A stretch of 36,400 bases of DNA from an uncultured Bacteroidales bacterium (GCA_902792535.1 CADAZU010000030.1:1-36400), one strand, 5' to 3'. Shown: positions 1 to 8,999, counted from the first letter of the stretch. Program-made: numbers and translations. The notes: generated by a model from the letters alone, not told the origin.

Positions 1-1475
1 CGAACATGGACGAGTGCGAGAACGGCCGTTTCAACCGGATGTACCCGGGTTTTCCGAACCTGTACATGCAGTTCAGCAAGGCAGTGGAATACCACCACGA
101 CCCGCAGTGGTACAAAGATATCGTTTATCGCAAAGAGCGCGACCGCGGCTATGCGTATAAAGAAGATTTGTTAGTACCGGGTTATTTCGAGTTGCCGATG
201 AAGAAAGGCGAGAGTATCATTTTCGCCGCAGGTGTGACGGAATGCAAGACGAGCACGCTAAAAGCGACGTGGAAGAAAGAGCTGGAGCGTAGAAACCGCC
301 GGGAGGACATGTTCTCTACGCTGAAGAACAGCGCAAGCCAATTCTACAAACGCGAAGGCGACAAATGCTATCTGTTAGCCGGTTTCCCGTGGTTCCACGC
401 CGACGCGCGCAACACATTCTTCGCTACGCCGAGTTGTACGCTGGACATCGACCGTCCGGAATACTGGGACGCGATCATCAACAAGACGGCTGTCGATGAG
501 ATCCGTCTGTTCATGGCCGGCAAGATCCACGACATCAAGATGACCGGAATGGACGAGCCGGACGCGTTGCTGTGGTTTATCCGTGCTGCGCAGAAATACG
601 CGCATAAATATACGGTACGCGAGGCGGCAGAGCTGTACGGTCAGTTATGTCAAGAGATCATCACTTGGTATCGCAAGCAGAATCATCCGCGTGCCAAATT
701 GCACCAGAACGGCTTGCTCTGGGTGGACGGCAGACAGCGGCCTGCGACATGGATGAACGCAACCGAGAACGGTTGGCCCATTACTCCGAGAACGGGTTAT
801 GTGGTAGAGATCAACGCGCTGTGGTACAACGCGATGCGGTTCACGGCAGAGATGCTGCGCGAGATGGGCAAAGAGACGAGTGCCGACCTGATGGAATACC
901 AAGCGGAGATCACCAAAGACGCATTCGTGAAAGTCTTCTGGAACGGCGTTTATCTGAACGATTTCGTGATCGACAACTACGAGAACCGCGAGGTTCGTCC
1001 GAACCAGATCTGGGCAGCCGGACTGCCTTACAGCCCGCTGGACAAAAAACAGCAGAAGGCTGTGGTGGATATCTGTACGAAAGAGTTGCTGACTCCGAAA
1101 GGCTTGCGAACGCTGAGTCCGAAGAGTGGCGACTACCGTCCGATCTACCGCGGCGGTCAGCAGGAGCGCGACCGCAATTTCCACAACGGTCCGGTATGGC
1201 CGTTCACGATTGCGGCTTATTCGCGTGCGTACATGAACGTATATAAATACAGCGGAATCAGTTTCATGGAGCGTCTGCTGGTCGGTTTCGAAGCCGAGAT
1301 GGACCAGTTGACGATCGGAACGCTGAACGAGATGTACGACGGCAACCCGCCGTACAAGGGCCATGGCGGCATGAGTTACGCTCCGAGCGTAGCGGCTGTG
1401 ATCAGCGTCATGGACACGCTGAAAAAGTATAAGCAGGCTGAAGCTGAACAAGAAAAGAAGGAGGCAGAATTATGA
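1..1475 (+). CDS. Glycogen debranching enzyme, amylo-alpha-1,6-glucosidase part (5' end outside window)
   Basis: The reading frame is open from the window edge, so the N-terminus is missing; about 490 residues are visible. The visible part matches the glucosidase (six-hairpin) domain of archaeal/bacterial-type glycogen debranching enzymes, which hydrolyse alpha-1,6 branch points left after phosphorolysis. Family signatures in order are GFPWFHADARNTFF, DEPDALLWFIRA, NGLLWVDG, TWMNAT, TPRTGYVVEINALWYNA, RPNQIWAAGLP, LLTPKGLRTLSP and a late FHNGPVWPF block. The end (EQEKKEAEL) is charged. The stop codon overlaps the next start by four bases (ATGA), which suggests translational coupling with the glycosyltransferase. 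It is the first visible gene of a glycogen-metabolism operon. The family call is secure; the upstream extent is not visible. Confidence 0.93.
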   Translation, partial: NMDECENGRFNRMYPGFPNLYMQFSKAVEYHHDPQWYKDIVYRKERDRGYAYKEDLLVPGYFELPMKKGESIIFAAGVTECKTSTLKATWKKELERRNRREDMFSTLKNSASQFYKREGDKCYLLAGFPWFHADARNTFFATPSCTLDIDRPEYWDAIINKTAVDEIRLFMAGKIHDIKMTGMDEPDALLWFIRAAQKYAHKYTVREAAELYGQLCQEIITWYRKQNHPRAKLHQNGLLWVDGRQRPATWMNATENGWPITPRTGYVVEINALWYNAMRFTAEMLREMGKETSADLMEYQAEITKDAFVKVFWNGVYLNDFVIDNYENREVRPNQIWAAGLPYSPLDKKQQKAVVDICTKELLTPKGLRTLSPKSGDYRPIYRGGQQERDRNFHNGPVWPFTIAAYSRAYMNVYKYSGISFMERLLVGFEAEMDQLTIGTLNEMYDGNPPYKGHGGMSYAPSVAAVISVMDTLKKYKQAEAEQEKKEAEL

Positions 1476-2734
1476 AAGCACTAATGTTCGGTTGGGAGTT
1501 TCCCCCTCATATCTTAGGAGGTTTAGGAACCGCCAGTTACGGTTTGACACGCGGCATGGCGGAACAGGAAGACATGCATATCACGTTCGTCATCCCGAAG
1601 CCATGGGGCGACGAGGATCAGAGTTTCTTGCGTATCATCGGCGCTAACAGCGTGCCCATCGTGTGGAAAGATGTCAATTACGACTACGTGAAGCAACGGA
1701 TGGAAGGCAAGATGAGTCCGGAGGAGTATTACCACCTGCGCGACGGCATCCGTTATGACTACCGCCGTATCGGAACAGACGATTTAGGCTGCGTCGGTTT
1801 CTCAGGCCGCTATCCGGATAACCTGATCGAAGAGATCGGTAACTACGAAGCGGTGGCTTCCGTGCTGGCACACAGTCTGGATTTCGATATTATCCACAGC
1901 CACGACTGGCTGACTTATCCGGCAGGTGTGTTCGCGAAACATATCAGCGGCAAGCCGCTTGTGATCCACGTCCACGCGACCGATTTCGACCGCAGCCGCG
2001 GCAATGTAAACCCAACGGTTTATGCCATCGAGAAACGCGGAATGGACGAAGCGGATCATATCATATGCGTTAGTAACCTGACGCGCCGCACGGTGATCGA
2101 GAAATACGGAATCGACCCGCGCAAGGTGAGCACGGTTCACAATGCCGTTGAGCCGCTGGCTCATCCGGAGGAGTTCACCAAGCCGGAGCGGAAAGACAAA
2201 TTGGTTACTTTCCTGGGCCGTATCACGATGCAGAAAGGTCCTGAGTACTTCGTGGAAGCCGCAGCACGCGTGCTGAGCAAGACGGACGGTGTCCGTTTCG
2301 TAATGGCAGGTAGCGGCGACAAGATGACGGAGATGATTGATCTGGTAGCCAAACGCGGTATCGCAGACAAGTTCCACTTCCCGGGCTTCATGCGCGGCAA
2401 GCAGGTACAAGAGATGCTCGCCATGAGCGACGTGTATATCATGCCGAGTGTGAGTGAGCCGTTCGGTATCAGTCCTCTGGAGGCGATGCAGGTCGGCTGC
2501 CCGTCGATCATCAGTCATCAGTCCGGCTGCGCAGAGATCCTGCAACACGCGATCAAGACCGATTACTGGGACATCGACGCGATGGCGGACGCTATCTACG
2601 CGATCGTCAAATATCCGGCGATGTACAAGAGCCTGCACGAACTCGGAATGGCTGAGGTGAACAACATCAAATGGTCCGACGCAGGACTCAAGGTGCGTAA
2701 GATTTACGACGGGGTCATAAATCATACCATTTGA
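1472..2734 (+). CDS. GT4-type glycosyltransferase, probable glycogen synthase
   Basis: This 420-residue GT-B fold glycosyltransferase opens with the glucan-synthase-like N-terminus MKALMFGWEFPPHILGGLG. It then shows HDWLTYPAG (about residues 144-152) and HVHATDFDRSRGN. The nucleotide-sugar domain carries LGRITMQKGPEYF with the phosphate-binding Arg and Lys, and SEPFGISPLEAMQ with the E-x7-E pair typical of retaining GT4/GT5 enzymes. The likely reaction is alpha-1,4 chain extension of glycogen from a nucleotide-glucose donor in the cytoplasm. The ATG overlaps the debranching-enzyme stop by four bases and follows a GGAG-like ribosome site at 1460-1464, which fixes the start. Its place between debranching enzyme and GH57-like protein is the usual Bacteroidetes glycogen arrangement. 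The exact donor and product are inferred from context. Confidence 0.9.
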   Translation: MKALMFGWEFPPHILGGLGTASYGLTRGMAEQEDMHITFVIPKPWGDEDQSFLRIIGANSVPIVWKDVNYDYVKQRMEGKMSPEEYYHLRDGIRYDYRRIGTDDLGCVGFSGRYPDNLIEEIGNYEAVASVLAHSLDFDIIHSHDWLTYPAGVFAKHISGKPLVIHVHATDFDRSRGNVNPTVYAIEKRGMDEADHIICVSNLTRRTVIEKYGIDPRKVSTVHNAVEPLAHPEEFTKPERKDKLVTFLGRITMQKGPEYFVEAAARVLSKTDGVRFVMAGSGDKMTEMIDLVAKRGIADKFHFPGFMRGKQVQEMLAMSDVYIMPSVSEPFGISPLEAMQVGCPSIISHQSGCAEILQHAIKTDYWDIDAMADAIYAIVKYPAMYKSLHELGMAEVNNIKWSDAGLKVRKIYDGVINHTI

Positions 2735-2740
2735 AGATTT

Positions 2741-2768
2741 GAAAATTGAAAATTGAAAATTGAAAATT
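2741..2768 (+). repeat. Four tandem copies of heptamer GAAAATT
   Basis: Exactly four GAAAATT units fill most of the 42-bp gap between the glycosyltransferase stop and the GH57-like start. A related A/T-rich run (AAGATTTGAAGATTTGAAAATT-like) fills the gap after the porin gene near 6017-6047. Such simple repeats could vary in copy number by slippage. No function is shown by the sequence. Confidence 0.85.
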
Positions 2769-2776
2769 TAGTTATT

Positions 2777-4045
2777 ATGAAAAATATATGTTTTTGCTTC
2801 CAGATGCATGCTCCTTATCGTCTGAAGCGCTATCGTTTCTTTGAAATCGGTCATGATCATTACTACTACGACGACATGGCTACCGAAGAACACGTAAACT
2901 GGTTGGTAGAGACGTCTTATCTGCCTCTTTGCCAGACATTGAAAGACATGATCAGCCTGAGTAAAGGCAAGTTCCACTGCGCGCTGAGCATCAGCGGAAC
3001 GATGATCGAGATGTTCGAGCAGTTCAACCCGGAGATGATTGATATTCTGAAAGAGTTGGCCGCCACCAAAGCCGTTGAGTTCCTCGCAACTCCGTACAGT
3101 TATTCGCTGGCGTCGGAGTACAATGAGGCGGAATTCAAGATGCAGCTGAAGAAACAGGGCGAGTTGCTGGAGTCGATCCTCGGCGTGAAAGCACAGACGG
3201 TTTGGAACACGGAGTTGCTGTACACCGACGAGTTGGCTTATAACCTGAACAAGATGGGTTACAAGGCCATTCTGACAGAAGGCGCGAAGCATGTGATCAG
3301 CTGGAAGACGCCGAACAAGATGTATCAGTCTGCGGGTGCACCGAAGATGAAAGTGCTGCTGCGCAACACCGGATTGAGCGACGAGCTGAGTTTCCATTTC
3401 TCGGATCCGGGATGGGGCAATTTCCCGATCGACGCAGAGAAATATGCGAACCAGTTGCAGGCTCTGCCGGAAGGCGAAGATATCATCAATATCTGGGTTG
3501 GAGCGGAGACCTTCGGTATCCGTCAGAACGCCGGAAGCGGTATCTTCGATTTCCTGAAAGCGCTGCCGTACTACGTGCTGGAGCGCGAGATGGGATTCAT
3601 GACTCCTGCTGAAGCGACCAAGAAACTGAGTGCCGAAGATGTGCTGTCGAGTCCTTATCCGCTGACATGGAGCGGCGAGGCAAAGGATCTGAGCGTCTAT
3701 ACCGGTAACGACTTGCAGCAAGAGGCATTGAACAAACTGTACGCCGTGACCGAGCGCGTGCATCTGTGCCAGGACAAGAACCTGAAGACCAACTGGTTGA
3801 GATTGCAGGACGTGAACTACGTGCACTACATGAACCATATCGATCAGGGCGAGACGCAGTTTGAGTCCGCTTACGACGCGTTCATCAATTATATGAATAT
3901 CCTGTCCGATTTCCTGCAGACCGTAGAGGAGCAATACCCGACGACTATCGAGAACGAGGAGTTGAACGAGTTGCTGAAGACTATCCGCAATCAGGAGGAG
4001 GAGATTCAGGCTCTTCAGGCAAAGCTGAAGAAAGCGAAGAAATAA
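2777..4045 (+). CDS. GH57 family alpha-amylase-like protein, possibly catalytically altered
   Basis: This 422-residue cytoplasmic protein belongs to glycoside hydrolase family 57 by its N-terminal CFCFQMHAPYRLKRY, the ATPYSYSLAS motif and WNTELLY, where Glu146 occupies the usual nucleophile position. The later motif, usually D-Y-E-T-F-G in Bacteroidetes homologues, reads VGAETFG here, so the Asp expected as acid/base is Gly242. Families of GH57 'amylase-like' homologues lacking a catalytic residue are known from Bacteroides and Prevotella; this looks like one. The last 35 residues are a charged heptad-rich helix. I chose ATG 2777 over an in-frame TTG 24 bases earlier because that extension would translate the heptamer repeat. 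The gene lies in the glycogen operon, so a role in handling alpha-glucan is likely, but hydrolysis is doubtful. Confidence 0.85.
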   Translation: MKNICFCFQMHAPYRLKRYRFFEIGHDHYYYDDMATEEHVNWLVETSYLPLCQTLKDMISLSKGKFHCALSISGTMIEMFEQFNPEMIDILKELAATKAVEFLATPYSYSLASEYNEAEFKMQLKKQGELLESILGVKAQTVWNTELLYTDELAYNLNKMGYKAILTEGAKHVISWKTPNKMYQSAGAPKMKVLLRNTGLSDELSFHFSDPGWGNFPIDAEKYANQLQALPEGEDIINIWVGAETFGIRQNAGSGIFDFLKALPYYVLEREMGFMTPAEATKKLSAEDVLSSPYPLTWSGEAKDLSVYTGNDLQQEALNKLYAVTERVHLCQDKNLKTNWLRLQDVNYVHYMNHIDQGETQFESAYDAFINYMNILSDFLQTVEEQYPTTIENEELNELLKTIRNQEEEIQALQAKLKKAKK

Positions 4046-4051
4046 AAACGC

Positions 4052-6016
4052 TTGAACAAACGTATCGGAATAGTATTAGTGCTGTTGGCAGCGACCCTTG
4101 TGGCCGCTGCCAAGCCGCTCCGTACGAAGACGGTGGTACGAACCTGGCAGATGCCGGGTTATACCGCTGTCGCCGATACGATCGATTTCAAGGACACGAC
4201 GGTGTTGAACTACCACGACGTGGACGTGCAGCAGCTCTATTCGATCAGTAGTGCGACCAACGGCAACGTGCTGGTTTCGCCGATCGAGAGCCGCGTGGTA
4301 CAAGACCGGAAGAAGACGATAGACGACCCGTTTGCATGGAGTCTGACGCCGTACGTCGTGACGCCGCAGCAGCAACGATTTTTCAATACTACGACGCCTT
4401 ATTCCACGGTGGCATACAAGAAAGGATTTGTGACCGGGCACGAGGAGAACGACATTGATTTTCTTTTCACCGGCAATATCGGCAAGCGGCTGAATTTAGG
4501 TCTGGAGATGGACTACCTGAGTTCGATGGGTCACTATGCCAATACGGCAGGCAAGTTATTCCGCGGAAGTGTCTGGGGCAGTTATACGGGCGCGCACTAC
4601 AGCATGCATGGCGCTTTCGGCTGGAGCCGTTTGAGTTCGTTCAACAACGGCGGAATCCAGGATGTGAGCCAGCTGAGCAGCAGTCTGAGTTCCGAAGACT
4701 TGCCCGTCCGGATGAATGCCATGATCGGTTATCGGTATTTGAGCGGCTACCTGCACAATCAATATTCGATTGCCAATCCGCGTGAGTATCACGATTCGAT
4801 TATGGTGATCGAAGACGGGCGGAGGGTAAAAAAAGACACCATCAAAGTGGAATATATTCCGCTGATGACTTTCAGTCATATTTTCGAGACCAACAACTCC
4901 AACAGGCGGTACATTGAGAAGAACGCCAACCAAGGTTTCTACGACACGACCTATTACGACACGAGCAAAACGAATGACTCGACGGACGTGCTGACCATCC
5001 GCAACACGGTCGCGGTCACTTTCTGCGAAGCGTATAACACGAAGTTGAAATTCGGTATCACGGCTTTTGCGATGAACGAATGTCAGCGGTTTTTGCAAGA
5101 CACGCTGAGTGTGGGCGGCGTGATGCCCGGCAGAGCGGACAGTATTTTCAATTACCGATGGACGAACAACACCTTCGTCGGCGGCGCGATCCACAAACAC
5201 AGCGGAGCGAACGTGCGGTATCATGTAGAGGGGCAAGTGTGCGTGCTGGGTTACAAGATCGGCGAGTTCGACGTGCATGGCAAGTTGCAGACGCGGTTCA
5301 TGGCAGGCAAATATCCGCTGGAGATCTCCGCACGAGCTTACGCCAAGAGCGAGAAGCCGAACTGGTATCTGAACCATTTCAACTCCAACCATTTGCGGTG
5401 GGAGAACGATTTCGGGTTCACCTACCGGTTTATGGGCGGCGCAACGGTGAGTTACCTCTATAAATGGCTGAAGCCGCGGATTGATTTCAGTTTCGAGAAC
5501 CAGACCAATCCGATTTATACCTCTGCCACGGACTGGAAGCCGCGTCAGTTCAACGGCAATGTACAGATCATCACGGGTGACGCAGGCTTGGATCTGACCA
5601 CCCCGTGGATCAATCTGGAGAACCGCGCGGTGATTCAGGTATCGACTAATGACAGCGTGATGCCGGTTCCGCTGGTAATTTTGCAACACCGGCTGTATTA
5701 TCACGGCACATGGTTCCGTGCTCTGGATGCCCAGATCGGAGTCGATCTGCGCTATTTCACGCGCTACCATGCACCGGTGCTATGCCCGAGCACAGGTCTT
5801 TTCGCCACCCAGCAGGAGACGAATGTGGGCAACTATCCATGGATGAACGTATATGCCAGTTTCTATGTGCGGTCCATCCGTCTGCGCTTCTTCGCGCACT
5901 ACCAACACCTGAACCATTTATTTATGAAAAGCAACACGAATTACCTGACCATGCCGGGTTATCCGACCAATCGGGATGTATTCCGGGCTGGAATAGCATG
6001 GCACTTTTATAATTAA
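4052..6016 (+). CDS. Putative outer-membrane porin (Bacteroidetes porin type)
   Basis: This 654-residue protein has a signal peptide (KRIGIVLVLLAATLVAAA) followed by a long region rich in alternating aromatic/polar strands, and it ends in the aromatic AWHFYN, as expected for an outer-membrane beta barrel. The stretch around residues 109-150 (FFNTTTPYSTVAYKKG then DIDFLFTGNIGKRLNLGLEMDY) resembles the Bacteroidetes 'putative porin' family (Porin_10-like). The start must be TTG 4052: the preceding in-frame codons run directly into the GH57 stop at 4043-4045, and the next Met lies beyond the signal peptide. Only six bases separate it from the GH57-like gene, so it is probably the last gene of the glycogen operon. 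Substrate unknown. Confidence 0.72.
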   Translation: MNKRIGIVLVLLAATLVAAAKPLRTKTVVRTWQMPGYTAVADTIDFKDTTVLNYHDVDVQQLYSISSATNGNVLVSPIESRVVQDRKKTIDDPFAWSLTPYVVTPQQQRFFNTTTPYSTVAYKKGFVTGHEENDIDFLFTGNIGKRLNLGLEMDYLSSMGHYANTAGKLFRGSVWGSYTGAHYSMHGAFGWSRLSSFNNGGIQDVSQLSSSLSSEDLPVRMNAMIGYRYLSGYLHNQYSIANPREYHDSIMVIEDGRRVKKDTIKVEYIPLMTFSHIFETNNSNRRYIEKNANQGFYDTTYYDTSKTNDSTDVLTIRNTVAVTFCEAYNTKLKFGITAFAMNECQRFLQDTLSVGGVMPGRADSIFNYRWTNNTFVGGAIHKHSGANVRYHVEGQVCVLGYKIGEFDVHGKLQTRFMAGKYPLEISARAYAKSEKPNWYLNHFNSNHLRWENDFGFTYRFMGGATVSYLYKWLKPRIDFSFENQTNPIYTSATDWKPRQFNGNVQIITGDAGLDLTTPWINLENRAVIQVSTNDSVMPVPLVILQHRLYYHGTWFRALDAQIGVDLRYFTRYHAPVLCPSTGLFATQQETNVGNYPWMNVYASFYVRSIRLRFFAHYQHLNHLFMKSNTNYLTMPGYPTNRDVFRAGIAWHFYN

Positions 6017-6083
6017 AAGATTTAAGATTTGAAGATTTGAAAATTATTGCCATTTTGGCAGACGGAGACTGACAAAAACAGAT

Positions 6084-6099
6084 TAGCACGATTTTTGCT
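6084..6099 (+). promoter_or_regulatory. Possible sigma-54-like -24/-12 element before the Clp ATPase gene
   Basis: The 16-mer TAGCACGATTTTTGCT matches the sigma-54 consensus TGGCACGnnnnTTGCW at every fixed position but one: the -24 GG is AG. If used, transcription would start about 6110, only two bases before the ATG at 6112, giving a virtually leaderless mRNA. That and the GG mismatch keep confidence low. No TAnnTTTG promoter is visible in the same gap. Confidence 0.3.
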
Positions 6100-6111
6100 G
6101 TAGAGATAGAC

Positions 6112-8385
6112 ATGCAAGTAACGCAAAATTTAAATAAGATATTATATTACGCGCACGACGAAGCAGAGCGGTTGAAATGTTCGTCGGTGGAGGCAGAGCA
6201 TCTGCTGCTGGCGATCATCCGTTTGGGCGAAGGCTCTGCGTACGAGTTACTCCGTCAGGCGGAGTTTGCGCCGGAAGAGGCGAAGAGTTATTTGGACAAA
6301 ACTTTGCGCGTAGAGAAACATACGCTGGCAGAACCGGTCACCCGCAGCGCTCAGGTAGAGCGTATATTGCGGATTGCGGAGGGAATCAGCCGCGAGTATC
6401 AAACCGAGGTGATCAATTCCGCTCACCTGCTGTTAGCCATCATGCGCGAGCAGATCAACCGAGCTGCTTGTTATCTGGAGGAGAAATGGGGTATCAGTTA
6501 TGGTCAGTTGGTTGATTTATACGGCCAGCCTCATTATTCGACAGAGATGCCGAAGGACGGTTCGGAGTCGATGGGCGACGTGAACGACAGCGGTTGGCAG
6601 CCGCAGCGCGGCAGCCGCAAGGGCAATGCCACGACCGCGTTGGACAAATACGGACATGACCTGACCCGCCAAGCCGAGGAAGGCAAGTTAGATCCGGTAG
6701 TGGGTCGCGAGGTAGAGATCGAGCGCGTGGTTCAGATCCTAAGCCGGCGCAAGAAGAACAACCCTATTCTGATCGGCGAACCGGGTGTAGGCAAATCGGC
6801 TATAGTAGAAGGATTGGCATTGCGTATCATGAGCAATGAAGCAGGCGCGCTGCGCGGCAAACGCATCGTGACGCTGGATATCGCTTCGATGGTAGCCGGT
6901 ACGACCTACCGCGGTCAGTTTGAGGAGCGCATGAAACAAGTGATCACAGAGCTGGAGACCCATCCGGAGGTGATTCTTTTCATCGACGAGATCCACACGT
7001 TGATAGGAGCCGGCAATGCGTCCGGATCGCTGGATGCAGCCAATATACTGAAGCCCGCATTGGCGCGAGGCGAAGTGCAATGCATCGGCGCTACGACGAC
7101 TGCCGAGTACGCCAAATCGATCGAGAAAGACGGTGCGTTGGAGCGTCGGTTCCAGAAAGTGCAGGTGCGTCCGACCACGACCGAAGAGACGGTCAACATT
7201 CTGGAGCGGCTGAGCGAGCATTATGCGAAATACCACCATGTGGTCTATACAGAGGAAGTAGTGCGCGCCTGCGTGAACCTAAGCGAACGCTATATCACCG
7301 ACCGAGCATTCCCGGACAAAGCGATCGACGTGATGGACGAAGTAGGTGCTCGCAGCCATGCGCGGCAGAAAGCGATCGGTGCTCCGGGCGAAGCGCCCTA
7401 CGAGATCACGACCGACGATGTGGCGAACGTAGTGAGCATGATGAGCGGCGTACCGGTTCAGCGCGTGGCGACGGGTGAGACCGAGCGTCTGCGCACGATG
7501 GGAGACACGCTGCGCAAGAAAGTAATCGGACAGGATCAGGCGGTGGATACGGTGGTTCGCGCTATCCAGCGCAGCCGTTTGGGGCTACGGGATCCAAAAC
7601 GACCGATCGGCACATTCTTCTTCCTCGGTCAGACGGGCGTCGGCAAGACGTATCTGGCGCAATGTCTGGCGGAAGAGATGTTCGGCAGCAAGGATGCCTT
7701 GATCCGGTTCGACATGAGCGAATATATGGAGAAGCACACGGTGAGTCTGCTGGTAGGTGCGCCTCCGGGGTACGTAGCTCATGAGGACGGCGGCAAGCTG
7801 ACCGAGGCTGTGCGGCGCAAACCCTACTCGATCGTGCTCTTCGACGAGATAGAGAAAGCCCATCCGGATATCTTCAATGTGCTGCTGCAAGTGCTGGACG
7901 AGGGCAGACTGACCGACCGACAGGGACATATCGTGGACTTCCGGAATACGATCATCGTACTGACCAGCAACGTAGGCACAAGACAGTTGCAGGAGTTCGG
8001 CAACGGTATCGGTTTCGGAGCGGAAGAGATGGATCGCAAGCGTTCGCACGATGTGCTGATCAAAGCCTTGCAGAAGCAGTTCCCGCCGGAGTTTGTGAAC
8101 CGTATCGACAGCGTCGTCACGTTTGAGCCGCTGAGTCGCGAGACGATCGAGAAGATCGTCCGGATCGAAGTAGGGTTGCTGCAAGAGCGACTGAAAGCGC
8201 GGGGACACCAGTTGAGTGTCTCGCCGGAAGCGATCAAACAGCTGGTAGAGAAGAGTTACGACACCAAGAACGGTGCTCGTCCTGTGAAACGCGCTGTGCA
8301 GACATATCTGGAAGATCCGCTGACGGATATATTGCTGCGCAGACCTAATCAGAAAAAAATAACCATCAAAAATATATCATTATGA
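6112..8385 (+). CDS. clpC: Clp protease ATP-binding subunit (ClpC/ClpA type, lacking the middle domain)
   Basis: This 757-residue Hsp100 unfoldase has two Clp_N repeats (about 1-145). AAA1 carries Walker A GEPGVGKS (222-229) and Walker B VILFIDEIHTL (287-297). AAA2 carries Walker A GQTGVGKT (506-513) and Walker B IVLFDEIEKAHPD (574-586). A ClpP-docking-type tripeptide IGF (633-635) sits in the expected loop after the second sensor region. It therefore should deliver unfolded substrates to ClpP. Between AAA1 (ending near DEVGARSHARQ, about 410) and the D2 entry (ITTDDVANVVSMMSG) there are only about 18 residues, so the coiled-coil M-domain of ordinary ClpC is absent. In length and layout it resembles ClpA, although the sequence reads as a Bacteroidetes ClpC. 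Its stop overlaps the thioredoxin start (ATGA). Confidence 0.92.
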   Translation: MQVTQNLNKILYYAHDEAERLKCSSVEAEHLLLAIIRLGEGSAYELLRQAEFAPEEAKSYLDKTLRVEKHTLAEPVTRSAQVERILRIAEGISREYQTEVINSAHLLLAIMREQINRAACYLEEKWGISYGQLVDLYGQPHYSTEMPKDGSESMGDVNDSGWQPQRGSRKGNATTALDKYGHDLTRQAEEGKLDPVVGREVEIERVVQILSRRKKNNPILIGEPGVGKSAIVEGLALRIMSNEAGALRGKRIVTLDIASMVAGTTYRGQFEERMKQVITELETHPEVILFIDEIHTLIGAGNASGSLDAANILKPALARGEVQCIGATTTAEYAKSIEKDGALERRFQKVQVRPTTTEETVNILERLSEHYAKYHHVVYTEEVVRACVNLSERYITDRAFPDKAIDVMDEVGARSHARQKAIGAPGEAPYEITTDDVANVVSMMSGVPVQRVATGETERLRTMGDTLRKKVIGQDQAVDTVVRAIQRSRLGLRDPKRPIGTFFFLGQTGVGKTYLAQCLAEEMFGSKDALIRFDMSEYMEKHTVSLLVGAPPGYVAHEDGGKLTEAVRRKPYSIVLFDEIEKAHPDIFNVLLQVLDEGRLTDRQGHIVDFRNTIIVLTSNVGTRQLQEFGNGIGFGAEEMDRKRSHDVLIKALQKQFPPEFVNRIDSVVTFEPLSRETIEKIVRIEVGLLQERLKARGHQLSVSPEAIKQLVEKSYDTKNGARPVKRAVQTYLEDPLTDILLRRPNQKKITIKNISL

Positions 8386-8696
8386 CAGTAGAAATCACGG
8401 ACGCTAACATCAAGGATGTGATTGCGTCAGGCAAACCGGTAGTAGTAGATTTTTGGGCTGCATGGTGCGGTCCTTGCAAAATGATGCTGCCGATCCTCGA
8501 GGAACTCTCGAACGAATACGAAGGCAAAGTAGTAGTAGGCAAGTTGAATGTGGATGACAATCCTGACACCTGCGAGGAGTACGGCATCATGAATATCCCG
8601 ACGATGCTTTTCTTCCAGAACGGAGAGTTGGTAAATCGTCATGTAGGCGCGTGCCGCAAGCAAGATTTGGCACAACTTTTTGACAATTTGCTCTAA
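8382..8696 (+). CDS. trxA: Thioredoxin
   Basis: This 104-residue single-domain thioredoxin has no signal peptide. The redox motif WCGPC is at residues 28-32 (Cys29 and Cys32), preceded by VVDFWAA, with the cis-proline segment NIPTMLFF near residues 70-77. It reduces disulfides of cytoplasmic proteins using electrons from thioredoxin reductase. The start overlaps the clpC stop by four bases, so the two are almost certainly co-translated, pairing thiol repair with protein unfolding and degradation. No terminator is evident between it and the tRNA promoter. Confidence 0.96.
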   Translation: MTVEITDANIKDVIASGKPVVVDFWAAWCGPCKMMLPILEELSNEYEGKVVVGKLNVDDNPDTCEEYGIMNIPTMLFFQNGELVNRHVGACRKQDLAQLFDNLL

Positions 8697-8731
8697 AAAA
8701 CAGCCTAAAAGCAAAAAAAATACGAAATTAC

Positions 8732-8762
8732 TTGCACAATTGAAAAAAAAGCAGTAATTTTG
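8732..8762 (+). promoter_or_regulatory. Bacteroidetes-type promoter for tRNA-Arg (and perhaps rpoD)
   Basis: TTG (8732-8734), 20-nt spacer, then TAATTTTG (8755-8762), a full match to TAnnTTTG. It is followed by a GCGCGC-TTTTT-GCGCGC hairpin (8762-8778) that abuts the tRNA 5' end and would form the precursor leader. No other such promoter is visible before rpoD. Confidence 0.85.
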
Positions 8763-8778
8763 CGCGCTTTTTGCGCGC

Positions 8779-8852
8779 GGTCCGGTAGCTCAGCTGGATA
8801 GAGCAACAGCCTTCTAAGCTGTGGGTCTCGGGTTCGAATCCCGACCGGATCA
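8779..8852 (+). tRNA. tRNA-Arg (anticodon UCU)
   Basis: The cloverleaf reads directly. The acceptor is GGTCCGG paired with CCGGATC (one G-U). The D-arm contains AGCTCAGCTGGATAGAGC. The anticodon stem ACAGC/GCTGT encloses loop CTTCTAA with anticodon TCT at 8813-8815. The T-arm is TCGGG-TTCGAAT-CCCGA and the discriminator base is A8852. The 3' CCA is not encoded (CTC follows), so it must be added enzymatically. It reads AGA codons. Confidence 0.96.
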
Positions 8853-8999
8853 CTCGCGTTCGGCAAATGGATCGCAAGAGCGATACCGCTCCGCTAAATC
8901 GCAGGTGCGACCATTGCCTCCGCTCTCCCCACAGATTAAAATCTGCGGGGACCCCAATATAAGAGGGGAATAATATAGAATATAATAGCAATATTATAT
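8853..8999 (+). promoter_or_regulatory. Structured spacer between tRNA-Arg and rpoD
   Basis: This 147-nt gap contains no TAnnTTTG promoter but several small hairpins: ATCGC-AAGA-GCGAT (8871-8884), TCGC-AGGT-GCGA (8899-8910), CCCC-A-CAGAT...ATCTG-C-GGGG (8927-8950), a CCCC/GGGG pair (8952-8968), and ATATAAT...ATTATAT (8980-8999), which reaches the rpoD start codon. None ends in a T-run, so I read it as a leader rather than a terminator. It fits a tRNA-rpoD cotranscript. Confidence 0.55.

Noticed and set aside
645-1451. Long minus-strand open frame opposite the debranching enzyme
   Set aside because: It is a shadow frame caused by codon bias of the real gene; similar shadows occur opposite the GH57, porin, Clp and giant genes.
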